Shown one piece after another: positions 17,301 through 25,340 of a stretch of DNA of 36,432 nt. Origin of the DNA: a virus; IMG/VR virus record IMGVR_UViG_3300020421_000067, positions 1-36,432 of that record; one strand, written 5' to 3'. The notes beneath the pieces were generated by a model, which was given only the letters and a program-made list of their open reading frames with translations, made no database searches and was not told the DNA's origin. Numbering within the stretch: position 1 is the first letter of the stretch; every line of letters begins with the position of its first letter. The translations under genes were made by a program, and so were the position numbers.

Positions 17301-20028
17301 CATTGTCAACTTATTTCCAGAATATGATCGTGACAATATAAATGCAAACCCACCAGCAGCGGTATCTTACGCAAAAAGATTCCCTATCGGTGATGTTGTA
17401 ACTAATGATTTAAAGAAAAGTATTACTAGAGAGACTACTAACCAATTCTTAAAAAATTTCGAGGGTTCAATAGGTATTACATCAGTTGTCAATAATAACA
17501 CAAATGCAGTAATTAACCTTAACAAAGAACATAGTTTCCAATCACTTAAGTTTCATAATACTTTAAATGGTGGTTCGGGTCATACTGATGGTACTTATTA
17601 TAACGTCAGATTATTGAATAGTAATGCAACTCCAGCGACTGCACCTTGGGATGGTGCGACTGCAAAAGTTGTTGTATCAAGTAATGCTGTAACTTCAGTT
17701 GAGATTACTGATGGGGGATCCGCATACACAAACGGTGAAACATTATTCTTTGATAGTCAAACCCCTGCTTTAGGTGGTATTGGTGGTTCACCAAATGCTA
17801 GTTTAACTATTGCAACTGCTGGTATATCATCGGCTACTGGACATTATATTCAAGTTACGGGTATTACAACTGGGACTGACTCTTATCATCGTATATCAAG
17901 TATTAATAGCACTAAACAAATTACTGTTGCTAAGTCTGCTGCTGATACTTTATTAGATGGACAACAGATACACGATATGGGTCCTTGGGTTGCAGTTGGT
18001 TCTGCTACTACAACTTCAGGAACAACAACATTTACTACTCCTGTTGACCACGGACTAGCAGTTGGTAACAAATTCAGAATATTAAACAGCAATGATGCTA
18101 GTTTGGGTGACTTTGTTGTTACATCAATCGTTGGTATAACACAATTTTCTGCTAAAACAACAACCTCACTAACAGATGCAAAATACATTCTGAAACATGG
18201 TTTATCAGACAATGAATCAATCTCAGGAGTTGCTGGTGAAAATATAGATGTAAGAGGATTTAATATATTTGATCACGAAACACTAATCCTAAATGAGGCG
18301 ATTGGAACTGGTGATGCTGCATTCAAAGTTAAACTTCCTGATGGAACTACAACTGCAACATCTATTGTAAATCGTTTTCCACTTGGTTCATATATTCAGA
18401 TTGGTGGAGAGATTATGCGTGTTGCATCAAGCTCACTATCTGGTGGAGGTGGAGATGAGATAACAGTTATTCGTGGTTCACTAGGAACAAATACAGAAAC
18501 TCATCTTGTTAATTCAAGAATCAAGAAGGTAAAACCATTACCGATTGAACTCCGCAGACCTTCGATATTAAGGTCATCAGGACACACATTTGAATATGTT
18601 GGTTTTGGTCCAGGTAACTATTCAACTGCATTACCTCAATTACAGAATAGATCATTAACTGAGAGAGAAGAGTTCCTTAACCAAGCACAGGAAACATCTT
18701 GTGGTAACGTTGTTTATACAGGTATGAATGATAAGGGTGATTTCTATATTGGAAACACCAAGATTGCATCTGCTAGTGGACAACAAACTACATTCGATAT
18801 CCCAGTCGCAACAGTTACTGGTGAAGATCCAAATCGTTTGAGTGCTGTATTTGATGAAGTTGTTGTTAAAGAAAGACTACTTGTTGAAGGTGGAGCATCG
18901 AAACAAATATTATCTCAGTTTGATGGTCCTGTTACATTCAATAGTGACTTAAGATTATCAGATAATACTAAGCAACTTATTACTGAAGCAGAGATTCGTG
19001 CACAAGATGCTAAGTTTAGAGATACAACCAACTCAACTGCTGTAACTAATGGTGCAGTGGTTATTGATGGTGGTATGGGTATCGCTAAAGATATTGTAAT
19101 AGGTGGTAATATCATTGGCGATGGTGCAACTAATATTTCAGGAATTGCATCTGTTACTGCAACATCATTCTTTGGTGATGGTGCTGGATTAACAAATACA
19201 GGTGCTCAATTAACAGCAACATCTGGTTCGCAAAGGGTTGTTCTTACAACTCTTACCAGTGGAACTATGACATCTGCTACAACAGATGGAGATCTAACAT
19301 TTAATGCTTCCACAAACACTTTATCCTGTCCTAATTTTGTTGGTGCAATAAATGGTAATGCTGGCACTGCGACTCTAGCAACTAATGTTGTTGGTGGTGC
19401 CAATAGAGTGATATTTAATAACAATACAGATACAACAACCACCTCTGCTGCACTCACGTTTGACGGGACTCAACTTAATGTTACCAATAACATAAGAGCA
19501 AACAATCTAACACTTGGATTAACTGCTGGTACAACAATCAATACCACAACTGGTGATTTAGTATTAGATTCATCAAACAACAAAGTTCATATCACTGCAA
19601 ATGCAGAGGTAGATGGATCAATGACCATTGATAGTAGTACAAACTCATCAAGTAAAGATACTGGTGCACTTGTTATTACCGCTGGTGGACTTGGAGTTGA
19701 GGGCAATATACATTGTGGTGGTGATATAATTGCATTTAGTTCATCTGATGTGAATCTAAAATACAACATCAATATAATAACAAATGCACTTGATAAGATA
19801 AACGCAATCTCAGGTAATACATTTACTTGGAAAGATACTGAGGACACATTCTTATCAGGAAATGATACAGGTGTTATTGCACAAGAAGTTGAGGCACTTG
19901 GATTACCAGGTATCACTACAACTAGGGATGATGGTTTTAAGGCAGTAAATTATCATAAACTTGTTCCACTTCTCATTGAAGCAGTCAAAGAACTTTCTGC
20001 GAGAGTTTCTGCACTTGAGGGTTCATAA
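14305..20028 (+). CDS. Large tail fibre/spike protein with C-terminal S74 intramolecular chaperone
   Basis: A 1907-aa virion protein. The N-terminus (GRVLYVNPNDLDSTDGVENQ, then GNSLTKPFKTIQRALIEAAR) is the start of a pectate-lyase-like beta-helix seen in large cyanophage structural proteins. The middle has repeated beta-rich segments (for example GGSAYTNGETL, SGHTFEYVGFGPGNY). Residues 1690 onward carry fibre repeats shared with the next gene (TSFFGDGAGLTNTG). The last 100 residues form a peptidase-S74 chaperone: SSSDVNLKYNI, then GVIAQEVEALGLPGI and AVNYHKLVPLLIEAVKEL. By analogy with endosialidases the dyad would be S1814 and K1819, with self-cleavage before S1814 after trimerisation. Confidence 0.8.
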   Translation: MPLNKLENFIKNTEGRVLYVNPNDLDSTDGVENQGNSLTKPFKTIQRALIEAARFSYLRGNDNDLVERTTILIFPGDHVIDNRPGFGIRNESGIAKAISPSGSATGAQNTLTLTLNSNFDLTQEDNILYKFNSVHGGIVVPRGTSIVGLDLRKTRIRPLYVPNPTDNNVKSTAIFRITGACYFWQFTFFDGDEAGLVYTDPSDFSANNQSKPTFSHHKITAFEYADGVNTLDNFSDLTDLDIYYSKLTNAFNRASNREIDQKYPSAPAAFSPQRPEFEIVGAFATDPLNITNIESGDGATPGQVVTVTTQTNHNLTGGTPIKIRGINVADYNISTKVSNVIDDTRFQFSLPFVRPNLPAGSAGGLSSANGQVLVETDTVTGASPYIFNCSMRSVYGMQGLHADGAKATGFKSMVTAQFTAVSLQKDDRAFVKYDKTNRRYSGIAFSKQTGALLSSESSSTNPETVFHLDQEANYRKGFRTTHIKVSNDAVVQIVSVFAIGFHAHFEMINGADASITNSNSNFGTFSLLAEGFKKEAFAKDDKGFITSVITPRSIVNDQQQIEFLQIDVSETTATKLFLFAQPTLSLPPAHIAQGFRIGARFDEKLFIDNGGSTFSATVVMPNGASGTSNVGEKNYEAIHSDASASTKSVFTINAGHELANGESIRIIADNGDLPENIDPHTVYFAITSTQDSALGANQIRIASSKTNADLAIPVFVATVASTTDKFRIVSRVSDKRPNDAGHPIQYDTSAGQWFVHTLAAGNTIHNGSSIYANATDDDITYVLRTDDDRSLDEKIYKLRYVVPKELTNGRDPTDGFVLQDSSSTNVLANTDFSKTTITANDYAFDRNTRFISQASFDSTENLITIRSDKPHNLGVGDQVVVRNVQSTTNSNALVNKGYNGTFLVSEIKNDKEFRYSNVDTAGVTHTTGTFTNNTQTRSTLLPRFDRNDNSGNFFVYRTETITPYIQGVQDGVHHLFVLNSNNAMDEPSNEFSEKKYNQNIVNLFPEYDRDNINANPPAAVSYAKRFPIGDVVTNDLKKSITRETTNQFLKNFEGSIGITSVVNNNTNAVINLNKEHSFQSLKFHNTLNGGSGHTDGTYYNVRLLNSNATPATAPWDGATAKVVVSSNAVTSVEITDGGSAYTNGETLFFDSQTPALGGIGGSPNASLTIATAGISSATGHYIQVTGITTGTDSYHRISSINSTKQITVAKSAADTLLDGQQIHDMGPWVAVGSATTTSGTTTFTTPVDHGLAVGNKFRILNSNDASLGDFVVTSIVGITQFSAKTTTSLTDAKYILKHGLSDNESISGVAGENIDVRGFNIFDHETLILNEAIGTGDAAFKVKLPDGTTTATSIVNRFPLGSYIQIGGEIMRVASSSLSGGGGDEITVIRGSLGTNTETHLVNSRIKKVKPLPIELRRPSILRSSGHTFEYVGFGPGNYSTALPQLQNRSLTEREEFLNQAQETSCGNVVYTGMNDKGDFYIGNTKIASASGQQTTFDIPVATVTGEDPNRLSAVFDEVVVKERLLVEGGASKQILSQFDGPVTFNSDLRLSDNTKQLITEAEIRAQDAKFRDTTNSTAVTNGAVVIDGGMGIAKDIVIGGNIIGDGATNISGIASVTATSFFGDGAGLTNTGAQLTATSGSQRVVLTTLTSGTMTSATTDGDLTFNASTNTLSCPNFVGAINGNAGTATLATNVVGGANRVIFNNNTDTTTTSAALTFDGTQLNVTNNIRANNLTLGLTAGTTINTTTGDLVLDSSNNKVHITANAEVDGSMTIDSSTNSSSKDTGALVITAGGLGVEGNIHCGGDIIAFSSSDVNLKYNINIITNALDKINAISGNTFTWKDTEDTFLSGNDTGVIAQEVEALGLPGITTTRDDGFKAVNYHKLVPLLIEAVKELSARVSALEGS

Positions 20029-20031
20029 ATA
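20024..20031 (+). promoter_or_regulatory. Late-promoter-like CATAAATA before the 730-aa fibre
   Basis: CATAAATA matches the N-ATAAATA form of the T4 late element. It overlaps the stop codon of the large fibre gene and ends 16 nt before the next ATG. The spacing is short, so it may be partly coincidental. Confidence 0.4.
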
Positions 20032-20047
20032 ACTAAAAAAATAACTG

Positions 20048-22240
20048 ATGGCAAATATCAAGAAGAATTTTAATTTTCGTAACGGTGTTCAGGTAGATGA
20101 TGACAACCTGTTAGTAACTGATACTGGTCTGGTAGGTATTGGAACTACTATACCAAATGAATCTCTTGATGTCAGAGGTAATGTGGTTGTTACAGGTTTT
20201 ACAAGTTCAACAACCGCACAAATTGGTGTATTGACAGTAACAACATTTGTTCCAAATCAGATTACTGGTGCAGGACTTAGTGTTTTTAGTGGAATTGTTA
20301 CAGCACAAGGAGCTGGTATATTAACATACTTTGGTGATGCAAGAAATCTACAAGGTATGCCAACATCACAGTGGGAAGATAAGGATGTTGGTTTAGGATT
20401 CACAAGTATATACAACACAGGAGGCAACGTGGGTGTGGGAACCGAAGATCCCCGTTCCACTTTCCAAGTTGGTAATAACGCTGATGCTGGAGAAAAAGGT
20501 GTAGGCATCAGTTCTGTTGGTAATATAAATGCAACTGGTATTATTACTGCATCAAGTTTCATTGGTAATATCACTGGTGATGTAGTTGGTAGAATTACTG
20601 GCGATGTAGTAGGTAATACACAAGGTATTCACACTGGTGCTGTTAATCTTGGTGATGACGTAAAAGCAATATTTGGAGACCAATCAGATTTAGAGATATA
20701 TCACACATCAAATACTAGTTTTGTTGATGCCACTGCAGATGGAAATGGCAATTTAATTTTATACGGTAATACTGTTTCTATAGGTAAAAACGTAGGTAGT
20801 TTGGGTTTAAAATTTACACATGGTGCTAAAACTCAATTATTTTATGCTGGATTAAAGAAATTTGAGACAGAATCATTTGGTGCAACTGTTACTGGTGAGT
20901 TACGGACAGATGATTTAAATGTATCAGGTGTATCAACATTCACAGGACTCATTGATGGTAATGGTGGAGCAACTATTGATAATGTACAAATAGGTGTTAC
21001 AGGTGACAATGAGATTGATACTTCATCAGGTAATTTAACGATTGATTCCGCTGGTGGAACTATCACAATCGATGATAATTTAGGAGTAACAGGTACATCA
21101 ACCTTTAGTGATGATGTTGGAGTTGTTGGATTAACAACCACTAAAACTTTATTAGTTACAGGTATAACAACATTAACAGGAAATGTTAATGCATCATTTG
21201 TTGGTGCATCATCAACATCATTTGCCTTGAAGATGGGAGTTGGAACAACAGAAGCTCCAGTAAATGATATTCAGGTAAGAAAATCAGGTGACGCAGAAAT
21301 TCAGGTAACAAGTGAAACTGGTTCTGCTGGACTTACAGTTGGTAGAGAAACAGGTAATTTAGATACAAATAATGCAGAGTTTAGATATGGAGAAGTATCT
21401 GCTGGTTCACCCTACAGTTCTGCACAGTCACTTGATATATTAAACTACGGTACAGGTAATTTTAATTATCATATAAGTGCAAACAATGCAGGAGCAGTCG
21501 ATGGTGATTTCCATTGGCATAAGGGTAAAAACTCTGCTAGATTAATGACCCTTACTGGTATCGGAGGTTCGCTAGGTATTGGTATTACTCAACCGACAAA
21601 AGAATTAGATGTTGTGGGAGCTGGTAACTTTAGTGGTAATTTGTCTGTTGGAAATAATTTATCAGTTGGTGGATTATTAATTGGTAATGTTCAAGGTACA
21701 TTAACAGGTAATGTTTCTGGAACACTAGCTGGTAATGCAAACGCAACTGTTGGAGTTTCTACTCTAAACAACTTGACTATATCTGGTGTTGCAACAGTTG
21801 GATCAAGAATTGAAACTGACATAATTGGTATTGGCACCGACTCTGAAGAGTTTGTTTTGAATATTAATGATAAATTTGGTGAAGTTAATGATGCTGCTCT
21901 TACCGAATCTCCACAAGTATTTGTAACTGCAACAGGAAGTGTTGGTATTAGAACTACAAGTGAATTAGCAAACGTCAGTATCAATGCTCATCAAGCACAA
22001 GCTGTTGTTGGTGGACTTGGTGTTGGTTCAACTGTCATTGTCGGTTCAGTTGATATGAGAGCTGCTGGTAGAGATGCGACAACTAGATTTATGCTACCTC
22101 CTCAAGTGAATACTTCACAGAGAGCATCTTTGACTGGTGTTATATCAGGTGCAGTTATATTCAACACCTCATTGAACAAGTTACAAGTTTATGTTGGTAG
22201 TGGGTCATATAATGTTGCAAACTGGCAAAATCTCCATTAA
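20048..22240 (+). CDS. Repeat-rich tail fibre protein
   Basis: A 730-aa protein beginning MANIKKNFNFRNGVQVDDDN. It has many short repeats of the type G-x-(V/I)-T-(A/G)-x-x-F-x-G-N-x-(T/S)-G, for example TASSFIGNITGDVVGRITGD and LIGNVQGTLTGNVSGTLAGN, plus VGIGTTIP and FGDQSDLEIYHTSN elements shared with the 386-aa and 1907-aa fibres. Such repeats form long trimeric beta-structured shafts. There is no S74 chaperone at the C-terminus, which ends LNKLQVYVGSGSYNVANWQNLH; this ending resembles a small fibre-tip module. It lies just upstream of a polyglycine adhesin, consistent with a shaft-plus-tip arrangement. Confidence 0.7.
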   Translation: MANIKKNFNFRNGVQVDDDNLLVTDTGLVGIGTTIPNESLDVRGNVVVTGFTSSTTAQIGVLTVTTFVPNQITGAGLSVFSGIVTAQGAGILTYFGDARNLQGMPTSQWEDKDVGLGFTSIYNTGGNVGVGTEDPRSTFQVGNNADAGEKGVGISSVGNINATGIITASSFIGNITGDVVGRITGDVVGNTQGIHTGAVNLGDDVKAIFGDQSDLEIYHTSNTSFVDATADGNGNLILYGNTVSIGKNVGSLGLKFTHGAKTQLFYAGLKKFETESFGATVTGELRTDDLNVSGVSTFTGLIDGNGGATIDNVQIGVTGDNEIDTSSGNLTIDSAGGTITIDDNLGVTGTSTFSDDVGVVGLTTTKTLLVTGITTLTGNVNASFVGASSTSFALKMGVGTTEAPVNDIQVRKSGDAEIQVTSETGSAGLTVGRETGNLDTNNAEFRYGEVSAGSPYSSAQSLDILNYGTGNFNYHISANNAGAVDGDFHWHKGKNSARLMTLTGIGGSLGIGITQPTKELDVVGAGNFSGNLSVGNNLSVGGLLIGNVQGTLTGNVSGTLAGNANATVGVSTLNNLTISGVATVGSRIETDIIGIGTDSEEFVLNINDKFGEVNDAALTESPQVFVTATGSVGIRTTSELANVSINAHQAQAVVGGLGVGSTVIVGSVDMRAAGRDATTRFMLPPQVNTSQRASLTGVISGAVIFNTSLNKLQVYVGSGSYNVANWQNLH

Positions 22241-22242
22241 TT

Positions 22243-23229
22243 ATGACTATTAAATCATCTGGAAGTTCATTAGCGTTCTCTGAAATAGAAGCAGAGTTTG
22301 GTGCAAATGGATCTAGATCTTTAGGAGCATATAGAACAACACAAAATGTAGGTGAATTATCAAATTTACCTCTAGATTCTGGTATCCCAACATCAGGTCA
22401 AATAAAGTTCAGTGATTTTTATAGTAAGCAATTAAACGTAGTTGTTGATATGCACTCAGGAGGTACAGAGTTTCGTAAGAGTGCAAAGAGTGATAAATGG
22501 AATAATAATCAAGTTACAGTCATTGGTGGATTTAGAAGTAAAAAGGAAAGTGGAAGTAAAATAATCATTCATATTAATAAAAAATTTGGTTCTGATAAGA
22601 GTAGTGTTAATAATTGTGCAGTCAAAACAGGTTCTTGGAGTGCTGCTGTAGTACAAGTTGATGTTGGCGGTGAAGGTGAAGTTTTGGGTGCTGGAGGTAA
22701 CGGAGGACGAGGTGGTGAGTGTTTAAATAATGGACAAGCTGGTGGTACTGGCACCAGTGGATTAGGTGTAGAACATAATGGTGCTATAGTTAATGTGTTA
22801 AATGGTGGTATAATTCGTGCTGGCTTCGGAGGAGGCGGTGGCGGTGGCGGTGGTCAACAGGTAGATAAAGGTTCAGATAGAAGAGCGTCAGGTGGTGGCG
22901 GTGGTGGTGGAGCTGGATTCCCTGCTGGAGAAGGTGGTGCACAGGTTGGTGGATGTGGTGGTTCAGGAGTTCAAGGAGGAAGTGATGGAAACGAAACAAG
23001 TGCTGGAGAAGGTGGTAGTGGTGCTAATAACGCTGGAGAAGCTGGTGGTGGCAGTGGTGGAGATGGTGGACAATTTGGTGAAGCAGCAAATAATGGAGTT
23101 AGTTCTCAAAGATCAGGTGGTCAAAAGGGTGGTGATGGAGCAGCAATAAGGCGAAATTCTGGATTTAGTGTTACAATAAACAATAATGGTACAATACAAG
23201 GAAGCACTTCTGCAACAGGAGTAGGATAA
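22243..23229 (+). CDS. Polyglycine-rich tail adhesin, gp38-like
   Basis: A 328-aa protein. Residues 1-60 carry a known phage fibre-attachment pattern (SSLAFSEIEAEFG, then IPTSGQIKFSDFYSKQ). A beta-rich middle follows (about 65-145). Residues about 146-300 are extremely Gly-rich, with blocks such as GGGGGGGGG and GAGFPAGEGGAQVGGCGGSG, separated by short polar loops. This layout (attachment domain, then polyglycine strands with variable loops) is that of T4-like gp38 adhesins, in which polyglycine-II helices present receptor-binding loops. The homology is inferred from architecture. It starts 2 nt after the fibre gene and is followed by the oxygenase island. Confidence 0.65.
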   Translation: MTIKSSGSSLAFSEIEAEFGANGSRSLGAYRTTQNVGELSNLPLDSGIPTSGQIKFSDFYSKQLNVVVDMHSGGTEFRKSAKSDKWNNNQVTVIGGFRSKKESGSKIIIHINKKFGSDKSSVNNCAVKTGSWSAAVVQVDVGGEGEVLGAGGNGGRGGECLNNGQAGGTGTSGLGVEHNGAIVNVLNGGIIRAGFGGGGGGGGGQQVDKGSDRRASGGGGGGGAGFPAGEGGAQVGGCGGSGVQGGSDGNETSAGEGGSGANNAGEAGGGSGGDGGQFGEAANNGVSSQRSGGQKGGDGAAIRRNSGFSVTINNNGTIQGSTSATGVG

Positions 23230-23250
23230 CTGTTTTAAATTTTTTTTATT

Positions 23251-23826
23251 ATGGCAATTGAATCTGATTTGATACGAAGGTATAGGGGTGCTGTCTCACC
23301 TGAAGAATGTGATGAAATAATATCCCATATAGATTATCTTGAAAAAAATAACATAATGACTTATGATAAAAAATCTCTTCATAATCAAGATCATAAATCT
23401 ATTAACATCGCACATGATTGGAGTGTCGATTTACCTGCTTATAGTAGATTATCAGAACTTATAATTCCAAGATTACAACCTTGTGTCGATGAGTATCTAA
23501 CTGCTTTTAGTGTTCTAAAACAATGTAAATTTTTATTATATGACTTGAAGATTAAGAAAATACCTATAGGTGGAGGATTTCACTCTTGGCACTTCGAGAA
23601 TGGTGGAATACCTTATTCACAAAGAACTTTTGTATGTCAATTATATCTAAATGATAATTTTAATGGTGGGGAGACAGAGTTTTTATATCAAAATAGAAGA
23701 GAGGTGGCAGTCGCAGGTGATGTTATAATGTTTCCAGCTGGTTTTACTCATACACATCGTGGTAATCCACCAATAGGTAATCCAAAGTATATTGCCACAT
23801 CTTGGGGTATTTTACAAAATGAATAG
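23251..23826 (+). CDS. Prolyl-4-hydroxylase-like Fe(II)/2-oxoglutarate oxygenase
   Basis: A 191-aa protein of the P4H-type 2OG-Fe(II) family, common in marine cyanophages. The double-stranded beta-helix core shows GGFHSWHFENG (residues 108-118), LYLNDNFNGGETEFL (131-145), AGDVIMFPAGFTHTHRG (155-171) and K179 followed by YIATSW. The proximal iron ligands would be H114 and E116, an H-x-E variant of the usual H-x-D, with the distal ligand H167 or H169. Typical substrates are proline or other residues in proteins, but none is known here. It follows the glycine-rich adhesin by 21 nt and overlaps the next oxygenase gene by 8 nt, so it may act on a structural protein. Confidence 0.8.
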   Translation: MAIESDLIRRYRGAVSPEECDEIISHIDYLEKNNIMTYDKKSLHNQDHKSINIAHDWSVDLPAYSRLSELIIPRLQPCVDEYLTAFSVLKQCKFLLYDLKIKKIPIGGGFHSWHFENGGIPYSQRTFVCQLYLNDNFNGGETEFLYQNRREVAVAGDVIMFPAGFTHTHRGNPPIGNPKYIATSWGILQNE

Positions 23827-24526
23827 ACAAATATATAATATCTTTCCCACTACAATTTATGTGAGCGAGGTTGAAAATCATAATCAATACAAGGAGCAGT
23901 TTTATAAATTATATACTAAGTATGATTATGAACAAAAATCATTTCGAGATAATGAAGAATGGTTTAATACAACAAGTGAAAATGCAGGTAATCCCCTTAT
24001 TCATCTAGAAGAAAGTTTATCTGAGTTATTCAATGAGATAATACACAATGTCAAAATATATACTCTTGATGTACTAAAGTATCAGGACATATTTGATTAT
24101 GTGATTACAAAAACTTGGTTGTCTAGATCAAGGGCAACTTATGAAAACATCAAGTGGCACTCACATTCGACAAGTCATATTTCTTTTTCATATTATCTCA
24201 ACACTCCACAAAACTCACACGCAATTAAATTTGCAAACCCACATAACACAAATAGTTTATTTACTGGATTAAATAGCAGTGATGTTAAAGATGGTGTTGC
24301 AGAAAGAAATGAACTCAACGCATCAACATTTCATATTGAACCAAGAGAAGGTTCTTTAATTTTATTTCCAAGTTCGCTTGACCATTGCACTCAATGTCAA
24401 AATGAGAATTTTGATGGTGAAAGGTTGGCAATAGTTGGTGATGTAACTTTGGTTTATAAAGAAGATGGAACAAATGATTACTCAATGGGGTATATTAACC
24501 CAAAATATTGGAGGATTTACAATTGA
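23819..24526 (+). CDS. Putative 2OG-Fe(II) oxygenase
   Basis: A 235-aa protein (start at MNRQIYNIFPTTIYV, ATG at 23819; an upstream in-frame ATG at 23792 lies inside the previous gene). The opening and the core KWHSHSTSHISFSYYLNTP (H114, H116), then EPREGSLILFPSSLDHC (distal H189) and GERLAIVGDV (R202 for the 2-oxoglutarate carboxylate), fit the 2OG-FeII_Oxy_5 family. Its product and substrate are unknown. The H-x-H pair in place of H-x-D is typical of this subgroup. It overlaps its upstream neighbour, and its stop overlaps the next start (TTGA). Confidence 0.75.
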   Translation: MNRQIYNIFPTTIYVSEVENHNQYKEQFYKLYTKYDYEQKSFRDNEEWFNTTSENAGNPLIHLEESLSELFNEIIHNVKIYTLDVLKYQDIFDYVITKTWLSRSRATYENIKWHSHSTSHISFSYYLNTPQNSHAIKFANPHNTNSLFTGLNSSDVKDGVAERNELNASTFHIEPREGSLILFPSSLDHCTQCQNENFDGERLAIVGDVTLVYKEDGTNDYSMGYINPKYWRIYN

Positions 24527-24870
24527 AATCAATTATTAAAATAGATGAGTACTTATCTGATAGGAATAGTATAGTTGTAAAAATATGCAACTTGCACTCA
24601 CAGAAACCAATTGATGATTATGCTGCAAAAATTGTTGATTGTGATAATTTAGATACTACTGACGTTGAAATATTTGTTGATGATCTTATGAAAAAAAGTG
24701 GTAGTAGAAGAATACAGAGACAGGAGGAAAAATTACCAATATTAAAAGAAAACATACCAGAAGAAGTAAGTGGTGAACTAGATTTACAAAGTTTAGTTGG
24801 TAAGGTAATAGAAGGAAAGGTTGATAATTGGAGAAAAAAAGTATTAAAAATGAGAAAGGTAGAATTATGA
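24523..24870 (+). CDS. Unknown charged protein in the oxygenase island
   Basis: A 115-aa protein. I choose TTG at 24523 (MKSIIKIDEYLSD) because GGAGGAT lies 8-12 nt upstream and the TTG overlaps the previous stop (TTGA). A TTG at 24508 would add five residues. It is rich in Lys and Glu with a helical C-terminus (VDNWRKKVLKMRKVEL). No domain is recognised. Its position between oxygenase genes and a cupin-like protein suggests a partner role. Confidence 0.55.
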   Translation: MKSIIKIDEYLSDRNSIVVKICNLHSQKPIDDYAAKIVDCDNLDTTDVEIFVDDLMKKSGSRRIQRQEEKLPILKENIPEEVSGELDLQSLVGKVIEGKVDNWRKKVLKMRKVEL

Positions 24871-25340
24871 ATTGTCAGCATTACTTTAAAAAATTAGATA
24901 AGTTTGCAGTTTGTGCATTTAAGGCAGATAAAGGATTCTTAGAAATAGAACCTTTCTCTGAGAGTTGTGGCATATATCATTATGTTTTTTATGGTTCAGC
25001 AAAGATAGGTAAACCTTTTCAATCTGAGTTTGAGATTGTCAATAAGGGTGATTTTTTTGATATGAAAAATTATCTACATCAACCCAGACTTTATGAAGCA
25101 CTTGAGGATTTTTATGTTTGGGGTTTTAATACATTTGGAGAGGAGGAATGGGATGCGAGATTATTGACTAATGAAACATTAAAAGTAGAAGGAGATTCAG
25201 TTTTGATATGTCTTGACGGAAAACCAGTAGTAAATGATAAAACTTTAAGGAGATTTGATTATAGTGAATTATCGACAGAAAAATCTTATGATGTAAAACT
25301 AGGTGACGGGGTGATTGCTTTATTCACCCGTAGTAAGTAA
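24867..25340 (+). CDS. Possible cupin-like protein of unknown function
   Basis: A 157-aa protein starting at ATG 24867 (MNCQHYFKKLDKF), overlapping the previous stop (ATGA). An earlier TTG at 24828 is not needed. The sequence alternates beta-strands and turns (FLEIEPFSESCGIYHYVFYG, GDSVLICLDGKPV, KLGDGVIALFTRSK), suggesting a small cupin-type barrel, but no metal-binding H-x-H is visible. The gene ends in a 17-nt tail-to-tail overlap with the halogenase. Function unknown; the cupin idea is a weak structural guess. Confidence 0.55.
   Translation: MNCQHYFKKLDKFAVCAFKADKGFLEIEPFSESCGIYHYVFYGSAKIGKPFQSEFEIVNKGDFFDMKNYLHQPRLYEALEDFYVWGFNTFGEEEWDARLLTNETLKVEGDSVLICLDGKPVVNDKTLRRFDYSELSTEKSYDVKLGDGVIALFTRSK
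25306..25331. terminator. Hairpin in the convergent overlap of two genes
   Basis: ACGGGGTGA (25306-25314) pairs with TCACCCGT (25324-25331), with one bulged G and a 9-nt loop. It lies where the cupin-like gene and the halogenase gene end on opposite strands. No T-run follows on either strand, so its role as a terminator is uncertain. Confidence 0.35.

Noticed and set aside
22830-23060. GGTGGCGGT-type repeats as a tandem DNA repeat or recombination site
   Set aside because: The repetition follows from glycine codons; units vary in length and codon and no fixed period is seen.
22790-23149. Alternative frames across the glycine-rich gene
   Set aside because: They are frame shadows of the GGT/GGA repeats, giving His- or Val-rich low-complexity products.
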